This document shows, piece after piece, positions 34,815 through 47,504 of a DNA stretch of 64,000 nt. The stretch's first letter is position 1, and each line of letters opens with the position of its first letter. The stretch lies in contig JALMLS010000596.1 of the NCBI GenBank assembly GCA_038496445.1, positions 206,246-270,245 of the forward strand. Direction: 5' to 3'. The DNA comes from Trichosphaerium sp. ATCC 40318 (taxonomy: Eukaryota; Discosea; Flabellinia; Trichosidae). The notes beneath the pieces were generated by a model, which saw only the letters and a list, made by a program, of their open reading frames with translations, ran no database searches and had not been told where the DNA came from. The position numbers and the translations under genes are program-made.

Positions 34815-36293
34815 ATAACCAGTGGTTGGATATCCTAACATTATTAGTATCTACACATTGAATCCGATTTCTTTTTAACAGTTCTGTTACCCGGAGACGG
34901 TAATCCTGGAGACCACATGCCCATGGCATACGCGCTATCGGAAGTGCTAAATACAAGTGGATCTGGTATTCCTCCCCCTTCGGTGGCAATGCTTTTAAGT
35001 TGCCTTGAAAACACGAATATTAGTACTGACTTTTTTGTTGTTTATAGTGTTTCTCACCTGTAGAAACATTGATGCTATAAAAATGGTCAAAATCCTTGGT
35101 CATATATCCTGTGGGCGCTTCAACTTGTAGGTAGTGATCATCTTGTGGAACGAAAACACTTGATAAGAAAGAGATTGCATTTTCAATTCCAGCAAAACCT
35201 AGTTTTTTGTTTGCCTTTAGTATGTGTTGTACTAGCTCTTTCTTCATGTACCGATTGTTACCTTCTTTGACATTGTATACTTGGATACCTTGACCTTGTT
35301 AAGTGCCTCAGAGCATGTTGAAGTTGGCTTTTCAGGTTTCTGTCCTGGAGAAAACCAAAAGGCAGGAAGAACCTAAGTATTGTCAAAATGTACTTTTACT
35401 CTGTTGGCGTGCTGACCTGAGTTTGAAGTACGTTTTGAGAAGATGTGATATTTTGAATGACTGTTGTTGAGTTGGGGTTGTGGAGATCTCTTCCAGATCC
35501 AGCCTCAGTTGGATTGAAGCACTCCTTCGCAAGAAATCAGACAATCACGAGCTCAAAGAAAATTTATTTTGTACTCCGTATCCATTAGTGACAGCTGACT
35601 GTAGCTCTCGACCATGATCCTTCATACTTGATTTAATACGTTAATAGTAAGACAGGATGTACCCAGGCATTTATGAACTCACGATTGTTCCAAACAACAC
35701 TATTTAAATAAATCAAATAACTAGACAACATAATTACAATACCTATCTACAGCTCCACCCATACGATCTGATGCACTCATAAATATACCACTGCTTGGAT
35801 TGTGAATAGTATATCTACCGCCATAACCGCCTTCAACGTAACCCAAAAGCCCTACAACTACTTGACTATTTCGGTTCGAAAAGGTTAATAGCAAAAAAGC
35901 TCACCTTGGGCATGACCGATAGTCAAGTAGTGTTCTATGGCAGCAGAATAATTTGATCCATATTTTTGCTTTAAGTATGGATAGCGTTCGAGGTATTGTA
36001 CAGTGTGGAAGCTTCCACAAGCTTGTCTTCCTTCATGAATGCCGATTGTCTACAGAAGGATTTTTTATCAGACAAAGAAAAGTGGTCGTAAAACTCTAGC
36101 GAGTTTTTTAAATTCGTGGATTTACCTTCCAATGGTTTTGCGCTTTCTCCAGAGTGTATAATCCGGCTTCATTTAAATCATAGTTTGTGTTTATGTAGAA
36201 GTAAAAACTAAACACTGATGGAGAGAAAATATCGAATGCCTCACAACACGTGATAAGCGCAACAAAAATAAACAAAAAACGGAATGAATCCAT
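34815..36293 (-). CDS. Secreted protein with HWxxxGIxEGRQ-type repeats
   Basis: Begins MDSFRFLFIFVALITCCEAF (signal peptide, 36293). Spliced exons give LEKAQNHWKVNPRITIGIH, EGRQACGSFHTVQYLERYPY, LKQKYGSNYSAAIEHYL and TIGHAQGL, a repeat known from bacterial and eukaryotic extracellular proteins (HW-x(4)-GI-x-EGRQAC-x-SFHxxxYLxRYPDL). After GYGGRYTIHNPSSGI the middle contains FVPQDDHYLQVEAPTGYM and HFYSINVSTG. Introns lie near 36065-36120, 35880-35905 and 35545-35700. The 3' end is unsure: the last intron (GTGAGA...TACTAAT...CAAG) leads into a frame reading ALPPKGEEYQ, while another frame reads PLVFSTSDSAYAMGM. Function unknown. Confidence 0.5.
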
Positions 36294-36468
36294 TACAGTT
36301 TAACGGCGAGTGGAAACAAATACGAAAAAACTGACTTAAGTTATTTAATAGTTAAGCAAACAGTCGACGCTCAAAAAAGAGATTTTTGTTGTAAAAGTTC
36401 CATTTGGGCAAGTTGCGCTAGTAGGCTAAAACACACAGTTGGTTTTTATACAATACATCACGCTTGTT

Positions 36469-38058
36469 ATGAATAAATTCTTCGCTATTGTTCTTGTCAG
36501 GCACGTATACGACGTTCCAGAGTTTGTAGACGCGGAAGAGCATTAGATACAGCGCTCTCGCTTTAATTAAACTTGGCACCAAAATTTACACGATTTAGCC
36601 TTTATGCTGTCACGTGTATGGATATATCTATGTACAGATGTTCGGGAGATGAATGTACGTCATTTGAAAGAAAAGATTACGCTAGCACGTGACTTGTTTT
36701 CCGTAATTAAAGGTTAATTAAACAACTTATTTGGTTTGTTTAGTGCGCGGTTGTGGCATTTCTGTAGCTCAATGTACCCTTGATAATAAAACTCCTTTGG
36801 GTGATTGCTTCGCACTACAGCCTTGCTTTGTTATAGCAGGCGCTACGCATGCAAAGTTCGTTACTGATCCAAACGGGTAAGGTACATCTTTCTACACTAA
36901 AGATTAAATTATTTTTCGCGTGTAGGTTTCGCATTCAACCATTCTCTGACGCTGCTTGTAATTTCACAGTAGGCGGTGGAATAGGTCCGTTCGACACCGA
37001 CAGTCCATGCACAACTTTTCAAAATGACTGGACTTGCTCGTTCCTTATCCGTGAAGGCACACCTATGATAGTTGGTACGGCACTACTTATCTTCGCAAAT
37101 ATTTTTAACAATAAAATAAGGTGATTCCTGGACAGGCTGGGAGTTTCCAGGTACATCAATTAGTCTACTGAAACTCTTACACTCACTCAAGGCGGTTGTA
37201 ACCTGCTTCCGCAGATGAAGCGTGACATTACAAATTTTGATGAGTGCGCGCTTAGCCCATATTGTACAACAGGCGATTGGGTTAAAGTTTCACCAGTGCC
37301 TGGGATGAGTTACAATATCAGCATTACGCATTACACATCTGAGGACTTTTGCAACCGTGATGTTAATTCAAGAGTTCAATATGCAGGTATTTTCGATTTG
37401 GAGGTAACGCCTACTGGAGCTTGCTCTACTTTTCAATGTGGTGGATGTATGTTTATTTTCCTTTTTTTGTTAAATTCACTCTTTAACATTTCGTTTACAG
37501 CTCAATCCCTCCCCACCGCTTTCAAGTATGCAGTTACAGGCTCTCCATTCGTTCAAACACCAAACAGTGGCGTGTCTCCAATAGGAGCAACACCTACCTC
37601 AGGCACAACTCCTGTAGGCACCAATACGCCAACATCCGGTAATACGCCTGTAGTTGGCGCTGTACCAGCATCCGGTAATACACCTGTAGTTGGCGCTGTA
37701 CCTGCATCTGGTATTACACCCAGCAGCGATACTCCAGCGACACCTTCAACTGGAACCCCAACAATACCTACAACTGTCATCACACCAAGTACTGTCAACA
37801 CACCTACTACTGTCAATACACCAAGTACTGTCAATACACCAAGTACTGTCAACACACCAAGTACTGTCAATACGCCAAGTACTGTAATCATACCATCAAG
37901 TTCAGTAGCACCAATTGACTCAAACGTACCATCAGCTCGTTCAAGTGGCATTACCTTGGTAAACTTTTTGCTACTTTTGTGATAAATTTTGTTAACATTG
38001 TTTCATTTAGGTTCCTTTGTCATTTGTTTTATTTGTAATGGTGATTTTTGCCTTTTAA
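36469..38058 (+). CDS. Cys-rich surface protein with Thr/Pro stalk, copy 3
   Basis: Exons 36469-36500, 36599-36654, 36744-36876, 36926-37074, 37121-37150, 37192-37446, 37501-37958 and 38011-38058 give 386 aa. Signal peptide MNKFFAIVLVSLYAVTC. The first intron has a GC donor (GCACGT) yet splices in the same place and phase as the other copies. An extra intron divides the exon that is 179 nt in copies 1, 2 and 4 into 149 + 30 nt. Ectodomain cysteines match (FDECALSPYC, FDLEVTPTGAC). The stalk is TPSTVN repeats. Removing the last intron yields a tail VPLSFVLFVMVIFAF, a better GPI signal than reading through it. Confidence 0.72.
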
Positions 38059-38208
38059 TTAATAAGTTAAATAAATAGTGTATTGTCAGCATACTACAAA
38101 CGTTTTACAATCAGTAAAGTAGCTCCACAGAGCCAAGGAGATTCACATTTTAAAAAAAAAGATGAATAGTCGATGACGTATTAACTAACTTGACTTTTAG
38201 TACGAAAC

Positions 38209-39937
38209 ATGGGGAAGCTTGTAGCGGCCATATGTACGCGTTTTTATACAGTTTGGCATAGATTTAAATGTTTTTCTACCTTCGCACAGGTATCTTGATT
38301 TTCACCACGTTCACGTGGGGATATAACCAAGAGTTTTGGGACAATATGGATGAATTTGAAGTCATTTCCAAAAGTACGTTGTCGTGTTGGGTTACTACAA
38401 CTAGTTACTCATTAAATAGTATCTCTTACGCACGTGGATGCTTATCAAGCAATAAATTCAAAACAACATCGCGTCGACCTTTTTTTCAATACAAATAAGA
38501 CTCTGAGCTTCACCTGTATTAAACAGTCTCCCTACGCAAAAAATACAAAGGTAATATCATATTTGGGAGATACAATTACGATCTATCAAAATCACGTGGA
38601 CATAACTGAATGATTTGTAGATTACCATACAAAACGAACACAATGTGACTTTTATTGATGCACCTTCAAACACATTCAAAGCGATTGGAGGGGACCATCA
38701 ACATTTTAGAGTTACTCAATACTCTGATGGTACTTTCTCTGGCTTTTGGCAATCCGAGCAAGGTCATTGGCACTTCTTCGATGCTCTTGATAGGTACCAA
38801 ATATTGCCACAATAGGATATTACAAATGAATAAAATTAGGCACGTGTTGTTCATGCATCCTCGTCACAAGTCTTTGATTGGAAATGGTTCTCATTTAGTA
38901 TTCAGGTAATTAATATTGTACACTTTGTTTGCACTCACGTTGTACAATTTTAGAGAACCTGAATTATCGTATCAAAACACAAAGAGAGGTCCAGCTATTG
39001 GAGACAAGGCACCTCTATCGCCTCCACCTGATCCTTGTCCATCACAAGTCCATGAAGTTACACTTGTGAGTTTGATGTATGAAGTGTATTACATTTAACA
39101 ATGTGTACAATAGAGTGTTATTGTAACTGTTGCTTACGTAAGGGCTTCTGGAAGTATTGAAAAAGCTGCAAATCGCATTGCAGAAGGTACTTGTTGTAGA
39201 TTTATACTCTTTTCAATCTCTTATCATATTAATTAGCTGTCACAAGTCTGAATGTTTGGTTTGAAATGGATGTGGTAACGATAAAGAAGACCTTTCCTGT
39301 TTCTAACTTTTGATTCTTGTTCTAGAGATTGCATGTCACGATTCAAAACGCAATAATATACACCACCCCAGGTACCTTGATTTCGTGAATACAAGTAAAC
39401 TTAACTGTTGTTTTCAAGGAAAAGTATCATGGAACGTGGAACGCTCCGATAACTGTGAGAATCCTTTTCAAACTTTTGTTTCCGAATGGTACAACGAGAT
39501 ACCTCAATGCTGTGGAAATACAGCGATGGGTATATTATTCCATAACTGTGCCTCACATTCTGCTGTGACGGGTGCTAGAAAATTGTGTGGAAACGTTCGT
39601 ATTCCGATTTAGTTTTTTGGTTGTATGTTCACACCTAACTGTTTCACTAGCCAGCCTTACCGGGAATGACTGTTAATTACCGTGATCCTGTACGTACCCG
39701 CCGTTCAATTACATGGGGTATCGGGTTAATGACCAGAGCACCTGTTGACAGCGATGGTATTTTGGAAGGGACAACCAGTAATGAGTATGTCAGTTTTTTA
39801 TGCAACATCACCAATGGTTATTATTGTTTAGAGGTTCCGGTTATGACAGGTTTTCAAAAATAAGTCAAGGATTTGTATGTGATGCCATTCCTGGTTTAAT
39901 CGCTACAAACTGTTTGAAACCCTATGAATCAACATAA
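38209..39937 (+). CDS. Secreted ADAM-like pseudo-metalloprotease family, copy C
   Basis: Twelve exons: 38209-38233, 38290-38373, 38420-38550, 38621-38793, 38840-38905, 38954-39065, 39114-39186, 39237-39274, 39326-39371, 39419-39594, 39651-39784, 39832-39937; 387 aa. Exon lengths 173, 66, 73, 38, 46, 134 and 106 are identical to copy B although the proteins differ widely. Signal peptide MGKLVAAICILIFTTFTWGY. The propeptide-like core is VTQYSDGTFSGFWQSEQGH; the metzincin-like domain begins SVIVTVAYVRASGSIEKAAN and includes EIPQCCGNTAMGILFHNC. The zinc-helix position reads WGIGLMTRAPV and lacks every ligand. The last exon holds YDRFSKISQGFVCDAIPGL and NCLKPYEST. Confidence 0.72.
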
Positions 39938-39944
39938 AACATAG

Positions 39945-40515
39945 AACTTTTAACTCACTTTTTTTGATGAACTTGAAAAAAAGAAAAATTTCGGCAAAAC
40001 TAATAAAAAAAATCATGTGACTTTAAAAAGGCCTTAGTCAAATTAGCTAAGAAAGCAGAGCACTCAGTATAAAATTTCGAGTAAGTAATAATTTGAATGA
40101 GATACAGTTACGGACTCGGCCCAATATTTTTTTTATCGGTCCGTTAGGCGTAATTTAAACGCACGTGATTTTCCAAGTTTTGTTATATTTGTGGTGGCGT
40201 TTATAAAGCCTACAATAATATTGCTTACATATTTTGATCTGCCTTGTCGATACTATTCCAGTGCTAGCATGGATAGGTCAAGTTAATTGTATTTACACGT
40301 TGCTTTGAATTGATGTATTTGCATTCTTATTTATGTTACAACGCTGTGAGTGCGTAGTACTAGCCAATGAGGAACTTTTAAACTAAAAACTAAAGAACTA
40401 GCGTGTCTATTTGTTACAAGGTTTATATAGCTTTCCTTGTGATACAAATTCTTTTCACGCAAAAAAGTTCACACAAGATAAACCTTCAACAAAAAAAAAC
40501 AAAGGTTAACTTGCG
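39945..40515. promoter_or_regulatory. Upstream region of copy D
   Basis: No gene. A GCACGTGATT is at about 40160. A similar A-rich leader (TTCACACAAGAT) precedes the start of copy G at 51130, so the duplications carried upstream sequence. Confidence 0.4.
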
Positions 40516-40521
40516 AACAGG

Positions 40522-42253
40522 ATGTGGAGCGCGAAAACAGTTTGTACGTTGCCAGTTGTTTTTCGTACAATGCTAAACCTCACTATCGAAGGCATTGCAG
40601 TATTATTCATCCTATCGGCTAGAGGATACAATCACGAGTATTGGAACACCATAGAACACTTTGAAGTGATTACAAAAGGTACCGTCACATTCTGGTTTAT
40701 CTTGTAACGCTATGTAGTATCGCTAACGCACGTGAATACATCATACCACCAGGTCATGCTTCATTTCGATTCAAACAAAACAATGAGCTTCAACTGCATC
40801 AAACACTCGGTATACGCAAAGAATACAAAGGTATCGTGTAATAGCATTAATAATGAACTTTTACAACTGCTCTGCTTATTTTTGATATCGAAAAATAAAT
40901 TTACTCACCTTTCTGCTGTAGATTACCATTCACAATGAACACAATGTGACAGTTATAGATGCACCTTCAAACACGTTCAAAGCGATTGGAGAGAACCATC
41001 AACATTTTCGAGTTACTCAATACTCTGATGGTACTTTCTCTGGCTTTTGGCAATCCGAACAAGGTCATTGGCACTTCTTTGATGCTCTTGATAGGTACCA
41101 CGCTCCTTCACATCACTTAGTATGTTACTGAGGGAAAAAACTAGACATGTGTCGTTCATGCATCCTCATCACAAGTCTTTGATTGGAAATGGTTCTCATT
41201 TGGTTTTCAGGTAGATTATGACGCTTTGTTTGAACTCACGTTTTTCAATTTTAGAGAACCTGAATTAACGTTTCAAACCACAAAGAGAGGTCCAGCTGTT
41301 GGAGATAAGGCACCTCTTTCGCCTCCTCCTAATCCTTGTCCATCACAAGTCCATGAAGTTACACTTGTGAGTTTGATGTATGAACTGTATTACCGTTAAC
41401 AATGTGTACAAATAGAGTATTGCTGTAACTGTCGCATACGTAAGGGCTTCTGGAAGTATTGAAAAAGCTGCAAATCGTATTGCAGAAGGTACTGCTGTAG
41501 ATTTATAAACTATCAGTTTAATCTCATTATAAATAGCTGTCATGAGCATAAATGTTTGGCTTGAAATGGATGTGGTAAAGAAAATAACCGAGAGCATTCC
41601 ATTAACTTTTTGATCCTCATTCTAGAGACTGCACGCCACAATTCAAAATGCCGTAATATACACCAGCCCAGGTACCTTGATTTCGTAAATACTCTGCCAA
41701 GGCTTTGCAGCTTAAATTAACTCATTAACTTTGTTCAAGGAAAAGTATCATGGAATGTTGAACGCTCCGATAGCTGTGAGAACCCTTTAAATTCTTTTGT
41801 TTCCGAATGGTACAACGAGATACCTCAATGCTGTGGAAATACAGCGATGGGTATATTATTCCATAACTGTGGGTCATATTCTACTGTGACAAGTGCTAGA
41901 TTATTGTGTGGAAACGTTCGTATTCCGATTTAGTTTTTTGGTATGTTCACCTAACTGTTTCACTAGCCAGCCTTACCAGCAGCAACAGCCTATTACCGTG
42001 ATCCTACGGCTACACGCCGTAAAATTGGATTTGCTATTGGTATTAGTACAGTGACAGAATTGCCTCCTAGTGAGAAAGATGGCATTTTTGGAGGGGCAAA
42101 CAGTAATGAGTATGTCAACACTTTTATTCAACATCGCCAAGTTTATTATTGTTTAGCGATCCTGGTTTTGACAGGTTTTCAAAAGATAGCCAACAATTAG
42201 TTTGTAATGGAATTGATGGATTAATCTACAGAGGGTGTTTGAAGCCCTTATAA
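40522..42253 (+). CDS. Secreted ADAM-like pseudo-metalloprotease family, copy D
   Basis: First exon encodes MWSAKTV and splices (GTACGT...TCGAAG) to give the signal peptide MWSAKTVCIAVLFILSARGY. The next exons encode NKTMSFNCIKHSVYAKNTK, the propeptide-like core (40929-41095, FRVTQYSDGTFSGFWQSEQG), VSFMHPHHKSLIGNGSH, SIAVTVAYVRASGSIEKAAN, RLHATIQNAVIYTSPG and EIPQCCGNTAMGILFHNC. The zinc-helix position reads KIGFAIGISTVTEL with no His-Glu pair. Last exon: DPGFDRFSKDSQQLVC and CLKPL, stop at 42253. Exon order and phases are as in copies B and C. Head-to-head/tail-to-tail layout with copy E suggests an inverted duplication. Confidence 0.65.
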
Positions 42254-42254
42254 A

Positions 42255-42730
42255 TCAAAATAAAATTTAACATATTTTTCAGTCTTAGTTTTTGCCTTCC
42301 AGAGCTTGTATTATCGATCTTGGTTCCATTTTGATAGGCAATACAGCTGCTGTCGTGTTGTAAAGAAACAACTTATTGACAAAAGCAGGTCAATCGCTCC
42401 AAAACAAACTCTAAATGATGCTTGCAACATGCCTCAATCACTGTTACAAAGTACGACAAAACTATAATGAAAATAGTTTACGGTCTTCAGAAGATCTTCT
42501 CGCCTGAAAAAAAAAACCCCGTGTCGCCAGTAACCTTTAAATCTATTGGGAAGGTTGCACATTCTGTTTGTGGCAGATACTGAAGTATCACGATTAAATT
42601 ATCAACTCTAGTACTTTGAATTGTATCTCACTGACTAACAATAAAGACAAATAAACAAGAGAGAAGCTGGTAAAACAAAAACCCTTTTAAAAACTACATT
42701 TGTAATAAGATGGTTAAGTGCTGTATGGTA
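42255..42730. pseudogene. Intergenic with relic of an ankyrin-gene 3' end
   Basis: Minus-strand sequence at about 42290-42450 reads VIEACCKHHLEFVLE and aligns with the tail of the ankyrin gene at 53.0-53.2 kb (AEVLLRHVRQHHLEYVLE). In both places it lies directly behind a pseudo-metalloprotease gene, so a block containing both was duplicated and the ankyrin part decayed here. Confidence 0.5.
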
Positions 42731-42734
42731 AGTT

Positions 42735-44531
42735 TTATATCGATTCATATTCATAGGGCTTCAAGCACTTTGTAGTAATTAACCCAGGAATGGCATTACA
42801 TACTATTTCTTGACTCTCTTTTGAAAACCTGTCAAAACCGGAGTCTCTACACAATAATTAACTTGGAGTATTGGTGAAAAAAAACTAGCATACTCGTCGA
42901 GTTTCAGAATACCTTCCAAAATACCATCACTGTCTTTAGGTGCCCCTGTCATTCTACCCATACCCCATCCGATTGAACGACGGGTTTGTATAAGGTTACG
43001 GCTAACAATTACCAATATAGGGGCTGGCTAGCGAAAGACTAAGGTACAACCAATGGACCAACATACAAAAATACTTACATTTCCGCACAACATTCCATTC
43101 TGTGTTTTGGTTGTTTGTCGATGTGAAGAACAGCTATGGAATAATATACCCATCGCTGTAGTTCCACAGCATTGAGGTATCACATTGTACCATTCATCAC
43201 GAAATGCATAAAAAGGATCTGCACAGTCTTCTGAGTCTTCCTCATTCCATGACACTTTTCCTTGAAAACAAAGTTAATGAGTTTATACTGTAGAGAAACA
43301 CTTGTATTCACGAAATCAAGGTACCCGGGGTGGTGTATATTATTGCGTTTTGAATTGTGGCATGCAGTCTCTAGAACAAGGATTAAAAAGCGTTAAAATA
43401 GGAAAGGACTAGTCGTTTTTTTCTTTACCACATCCATTTCAAACCAAACATTAATCGAATCGACAGCTAATTAATATGATAAGAGATTGAAAAGAGTATA
43501 AATCTACAACAAGTACCTTCTGCAATACGATTTGCAGCTTTTTCAATACTTCCAGAAGCCCTTACGTATGCGACAGTTACAGCAATACTCTATTTGTACA
43601 CATTGTTAAATGTAATACACTTCATACATCAAACTCACAAGTGTAACTTCATGGACTTCTGATGGACAAGGATCAGGAGGAGGCGAAAGAGGTGCCTTGT
43701 CTCCAACAGCTGGACCTCTCTTTGTGGTTTGAAACGCTAATTCAGGTTCTCTACAATTATACAACATGAGTTCAAACAAGTAGTATAATAACTAATATTA
43801 ATTACCTGAATACTAAATGAGCACTATTTCCAATCAAAGACTTGTGGTGAGGAAGCATGAACGACACATGTCTAGTTTTTAATCAGGATTAACTTTCGAT
43901 ACAATATGGTACCTATAGATAGCATCTAAGCGTATCAAATGCCCGCTTTGAGATTGCCAAAAGCCAGAGAAAGTACCATCAGAGTATTGAGTAACTCGAA
44001 AATGTTGATGGTTCTCTCCAATCGCTTTGAACGTGTTTGAAGGTGCATCAATAAACGTCACATTGTTTTCATTGTGGATTTGTATCTACCGTGGTCAGCA
44101 ATATTAAATCAATTCGAGATTTTTGTTGTAAACTGATAATTTTTTTCCTTTTAATCAAACTAATTCGTTTTTTAATGAGCACGTGATTGTAAAAGTTCGT
44201 TATTAATGCTACTACGCGATACCTTTGTATTCTTTGCGTATACCGAGTGTTTGATGCAGTTGAAGCTCATTGTTTTGTTTGAATCGAAATGAAGCATGAC
44301 CTGGTGGTATGATTTATTCATGTGCGTTAGTGATACTACATAGCGTTACAAGATTAATTAGAATGTGATGGTACCTTTTGTAATCACCTCAAAGTGTTCT
44401 ATGGTGTTCCAATACTCACGATTGTATCCTCTAGCTGATAGGATGAATAATGCCACAATACCTTGGATAATGAGCTTTGGCTGGTGTACTTTAACAAATG
44501 ATTACGTACATACTATTTTCGCACTCCACAT
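42735..44531 (-). CDS. Secreted ADAM-like pseudo-metalloprotease family, copy E
   Basis: Starts at 44531 (MWSAKIV, intron GTACGT) and ends with TAA at 42737-42735. Signal peptide MWSAKIVCIVALFILSARGY. The propeptide-like exon (44061-43916) starts like the others but its end diverges: FWQSQSGHLIRLDAIYR in place of QGHWHFFDALDR, also seen in copy G. The central exon gives VSWNEEDSEDCADPFYAF and VIPQCCGTTAMGILFHSC. The zinc-helix position is SIGWGMGRMTGAPKDSDG, again without ligands. The last exon encodes FDRFSKESQEIVCNAIPGL and CLKPYEYES. All splice sites found are standard. It is transcribed towards copy D. Confidence 0.65.
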
Positions 44532-45009
44532 GTCGTAAGTAAAACTTTATTTGAAGGTAATCTTGTGTGAACTTTTTTGTGAAATCGCCTTATTTTGGGG
44601 AAAGTATTGTAAATTTTCTTTTAACTTTAAACGGGTAGTAAGGTACTTTGCATGGCTCTTTAAGACAAAAATACCGCTCAAGTTTTTTTTTCAAAGCCCT
44701 ACTTCGGCTGATTTTGTTTTTTGCTTATTACCTATCTTTGCTGTTTTCAGGCGGAACACAAGGTCCTTTTAGCACCTGTTATTCCAGCGTTGATGTGAAG
44801 CACTCACAGTTATGAACAAAACACCTGCTGTATTTTCACTGCATTAGATATGTCATTACACCAATCACCCTCAAGAAACAGCATACATGATTCACACAAG
44901 TTGTTTTTTACTAATTCCATTACCACTTCAAAAAAACCTACATAAAGATTTATGTCGATTCATAAGGCTTCAAACAGCTCGTAGTGATTAACCCAGGAAT
45001 GGCGTTACA

Positions 45010-47504
45010 TGTTACAGTTTTCCACTGAAAAGTTAATGGATGCACTTAACTAGTTATCTTCATCTTAACTAGTTATCAACTCGGGATGTCTGAGCAAGCA
45101 TCTAAAAAGCGGAAACGAGGTGGAGACCGCAAACCCAAAACTCCAACCTTCAAATTGCCGGCATTATGGATCCCCTATTTGAAAGCTGTTTTAAAAAAAG
45201 AGGATACTGTGTGTAATGCAATTCAAGAGCTCAATTTATCTGGAAAACAAGCTGCTACATTTAAAAACCGAGTAACTTGTGTGTACGTTTTACTTTTTTG
45301 CCGCCTCTTTTTTTAAATCTATTAGAAATGGATTTGAAGGTTACTTGGTGCACTGTACAGATGCCAGCGATTATCCTGGTGAACATTATGCCATAAGAAA
45401 GTATCACAATAATTCAGACATTGTAGATTGGCAGCGAATATGGGTGGACTGTGCTGACACGGAAAAGGTACCAAACGGAAAAGCTACAAACAATAAAAAC
45501 TAAAATTGTTTTTTAGTTTATAATGCGCATTCATGGCAAAAATAACCATGTTGGATGGAATCGAACTTACGATTTGGTAGTACTAATTTTTTTTTATTAA
45601 AACGTGCTTATTTCATGTGTAGATTACAACAAAGTACCTCAATGTGCGTCAAAAAGACGTACAAGAGGCTATTCGGAATTGTGCGATTTGTTGCTCCCGA
45701 CATGCTGCAGTAAAGCCCCAACGATGCCATCCAATACGATCACGCCAAAGAGGAGAGCGAGTGCTTGCTGGTACCATTTTGTTGTTTAAAAATTGCTACT
45801 TACGTACCTTTACTAGATATTAAAGACTATGGATGCTACCTTGTATATAATGATCGTTATCGGTATGCGCTTAACTTTATTGACCACCACTCCAATCTAG
45901 TTTGGTGTAAACCTTTGACGAGTAAACGGGGTGAGGAGACTTTACTTGCCTTTAAAGAGTTTTTTTCATTATTTGGGACATATATTATCGTCCACACAGA
46001 TAATGGAGGAGAATTTATAGATAAGGTACGCTTTTCCTTTTTTAACGTTAAAAACATGGTTTTAGGGCGTACAGGATTATTTCGCTGCTCATGACATGAA
46101 ATGGGTTCATGGCAAAGCACGAACACCTAATGTACAAGGTAAGCACTATATAAATGATCTACAGCATAGAGACGCTCATTCAACGTTAAGGAAAAATTGA
46201 AAGATTTAATCGTACTCAAGCGGAATGGTTTGGTAAGAAAATGGAACAATTGAAGGCAGAGGGTGCTCCTCCGGAAGTTTGCTACAGGTACGTACCTTTT
46301 TTTTTTTCATGTGTTTTGTTTTTATTTACGCTCTTTTTAGGTGGATTGACTTCCACTTTGAGATTTCTGCCATGTACAATAAGACACGTCAATCAGTGAC
46401 AGGAGTTAGCCCATTTGAAGTTACTTTTGGGCGCCCTTGGGATATTACGCGTAAGATTTACCTTTTTATTTTTCACTAATTATTTCAGCATTCGGAGTAT
46501 TAGAAGGAGCTACTACTCCAAAAACAGTACTTGAAGGTGTTGAAGAACAATCAGCATATCAAGATCGTTTGAGTTCTGTGGTACGTTTATTGTTAATTTA
46601 TGTAAATATTTTTTAATTCTTTGGTAACGTGACTGTTACAGGTAAATGTTCGCCAAGGACAAATGGCAGAACGTATGAAGTCACGTTTTGGTGATGAGGT
46701 TCAATATGAGCCTGAAACAATTGTGTTTCTTGCTCGTGCCAATACTCGCAAAAAAAGAATGCCACATGAATCTCCATATGATCGTGTGGGCAAAATTGTT
46801 AGCCAAGGAGAAGATGGTATGTACCTTGTTGAGATTGCAGGAGAGGACGGTCGAAGAGAACAATTCAAAGACTCCAAGATGCACAGAGCACCATTGGGAC
46901 ATCCTTTTACTCCCTTTCGACAGGTGCATTTATACTTTATGCTTTTGGAGTTTTTTTTTTCACAATTTTTTTAGCTTGTTACGCACTCTCCTGGTCATAC
47001 TCAGGATGAAGATTCTTCATATGGAGAGCTTGTTGGCGCTAGTGAAGATGTCAATGTGCCTGTGAAGAAAAGGACTCGTACAGTGATACGGATTAAGCAC
47101 AAGAAAAAAAAAGGTAGTTTGTTTTTCTTTGGTTTATTGTTAACGTCATATCTGCTTAGCTGCTACTAAACAAGCCATGACAACTGAAGAGATTGATGCA
47201 TATGATCTTGATGAGCGTTTGGTAGATGGATCCCTTTGGAGTGTTCCCATTGTACAGAAAAAAAGAAAAACCTGGTACAATGTAAAAGTGAATGGCTTCT
47301 CCCGTCAGTTTTCTGCCAATCACAAAGTAAAGATTGTGTTTATTGACTGTAACAAACAGCCAACTCACCTTGTCTTTACAGATGACTGGACTGTTATTAA
47401 TGTATGACTTAAATAAAGTTCCATCGTAATCTGCCTAATAACTAGTTATTTGTTTATTAACTAGTTATTCCATTCATTAACTAACCCTTTGATTAACTGT
47501 AACA
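45010..47504 (+). mobile_element. Ginger-like integrase DNA transposon, complete
   Basis: Exactly 2,495 bp, bounded by TGTTACAG and CTGTAACA and flanked by the direct repeat TTACA (45005-45009 and 47505-47509). Imperfect terminal inverted repeats extend about 50 bp, sharing AGTTAATG-x-ATGNA and AACTAGTTA; the AACTAGTT palindrome occurs twice near each end. The uninterrupted site (GGCATTACATACTATTT) is present in copy E at 42790. It holds one intron-containing integrase gene and no reverse transcriptase, protease or gag. TGTNR termini and a 4-5 bp target duplication are features of the Ginger superfamily. Confidence 0.85.
45086..47407 (+). CDS. DDE integrase-type transposase
   Basis: Eleven exons: 45086-45282, 45326-45467, 45623-45770, 45817-46025, 46066-46138, 46191-46287, 46341-46450, 46489-46580, 46642-46923, 46975-47113, 47160-47407; 578 aa, all in phase. 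Domains: basic N-terminus (KKRKRGGDRKPK, a likely nuclear signal), a zinc-binding-like stretch (EAIRNCAICCSRH), and a retroviral-type rve catalytic core with first Asp in AGDIKDYG, second in HTDNGGEF and Glu in GKIERFNR, followed by MYNKTRQSVTGVSPFEV as in integrases. The C-terminal part contains KKRTRTVIRIKHKKKK. The full catalytic triad and open frame suggest it could still be active. It drives transposition of the surrounding element. Confidence 0.82.

Noticed and set aside
38209..39937. MGILFHNC as a disguised HExxH zinc site
   Set aside because: It has one histidine without a second ligand at the right spacing, and by order it lies before the helix position expected for the zinc motif.
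45010..47504. LTR retrotransposon
   Set aside because: The integrase stands alone, there are no LTRs, and the ends are inverted rather than direct repeats.
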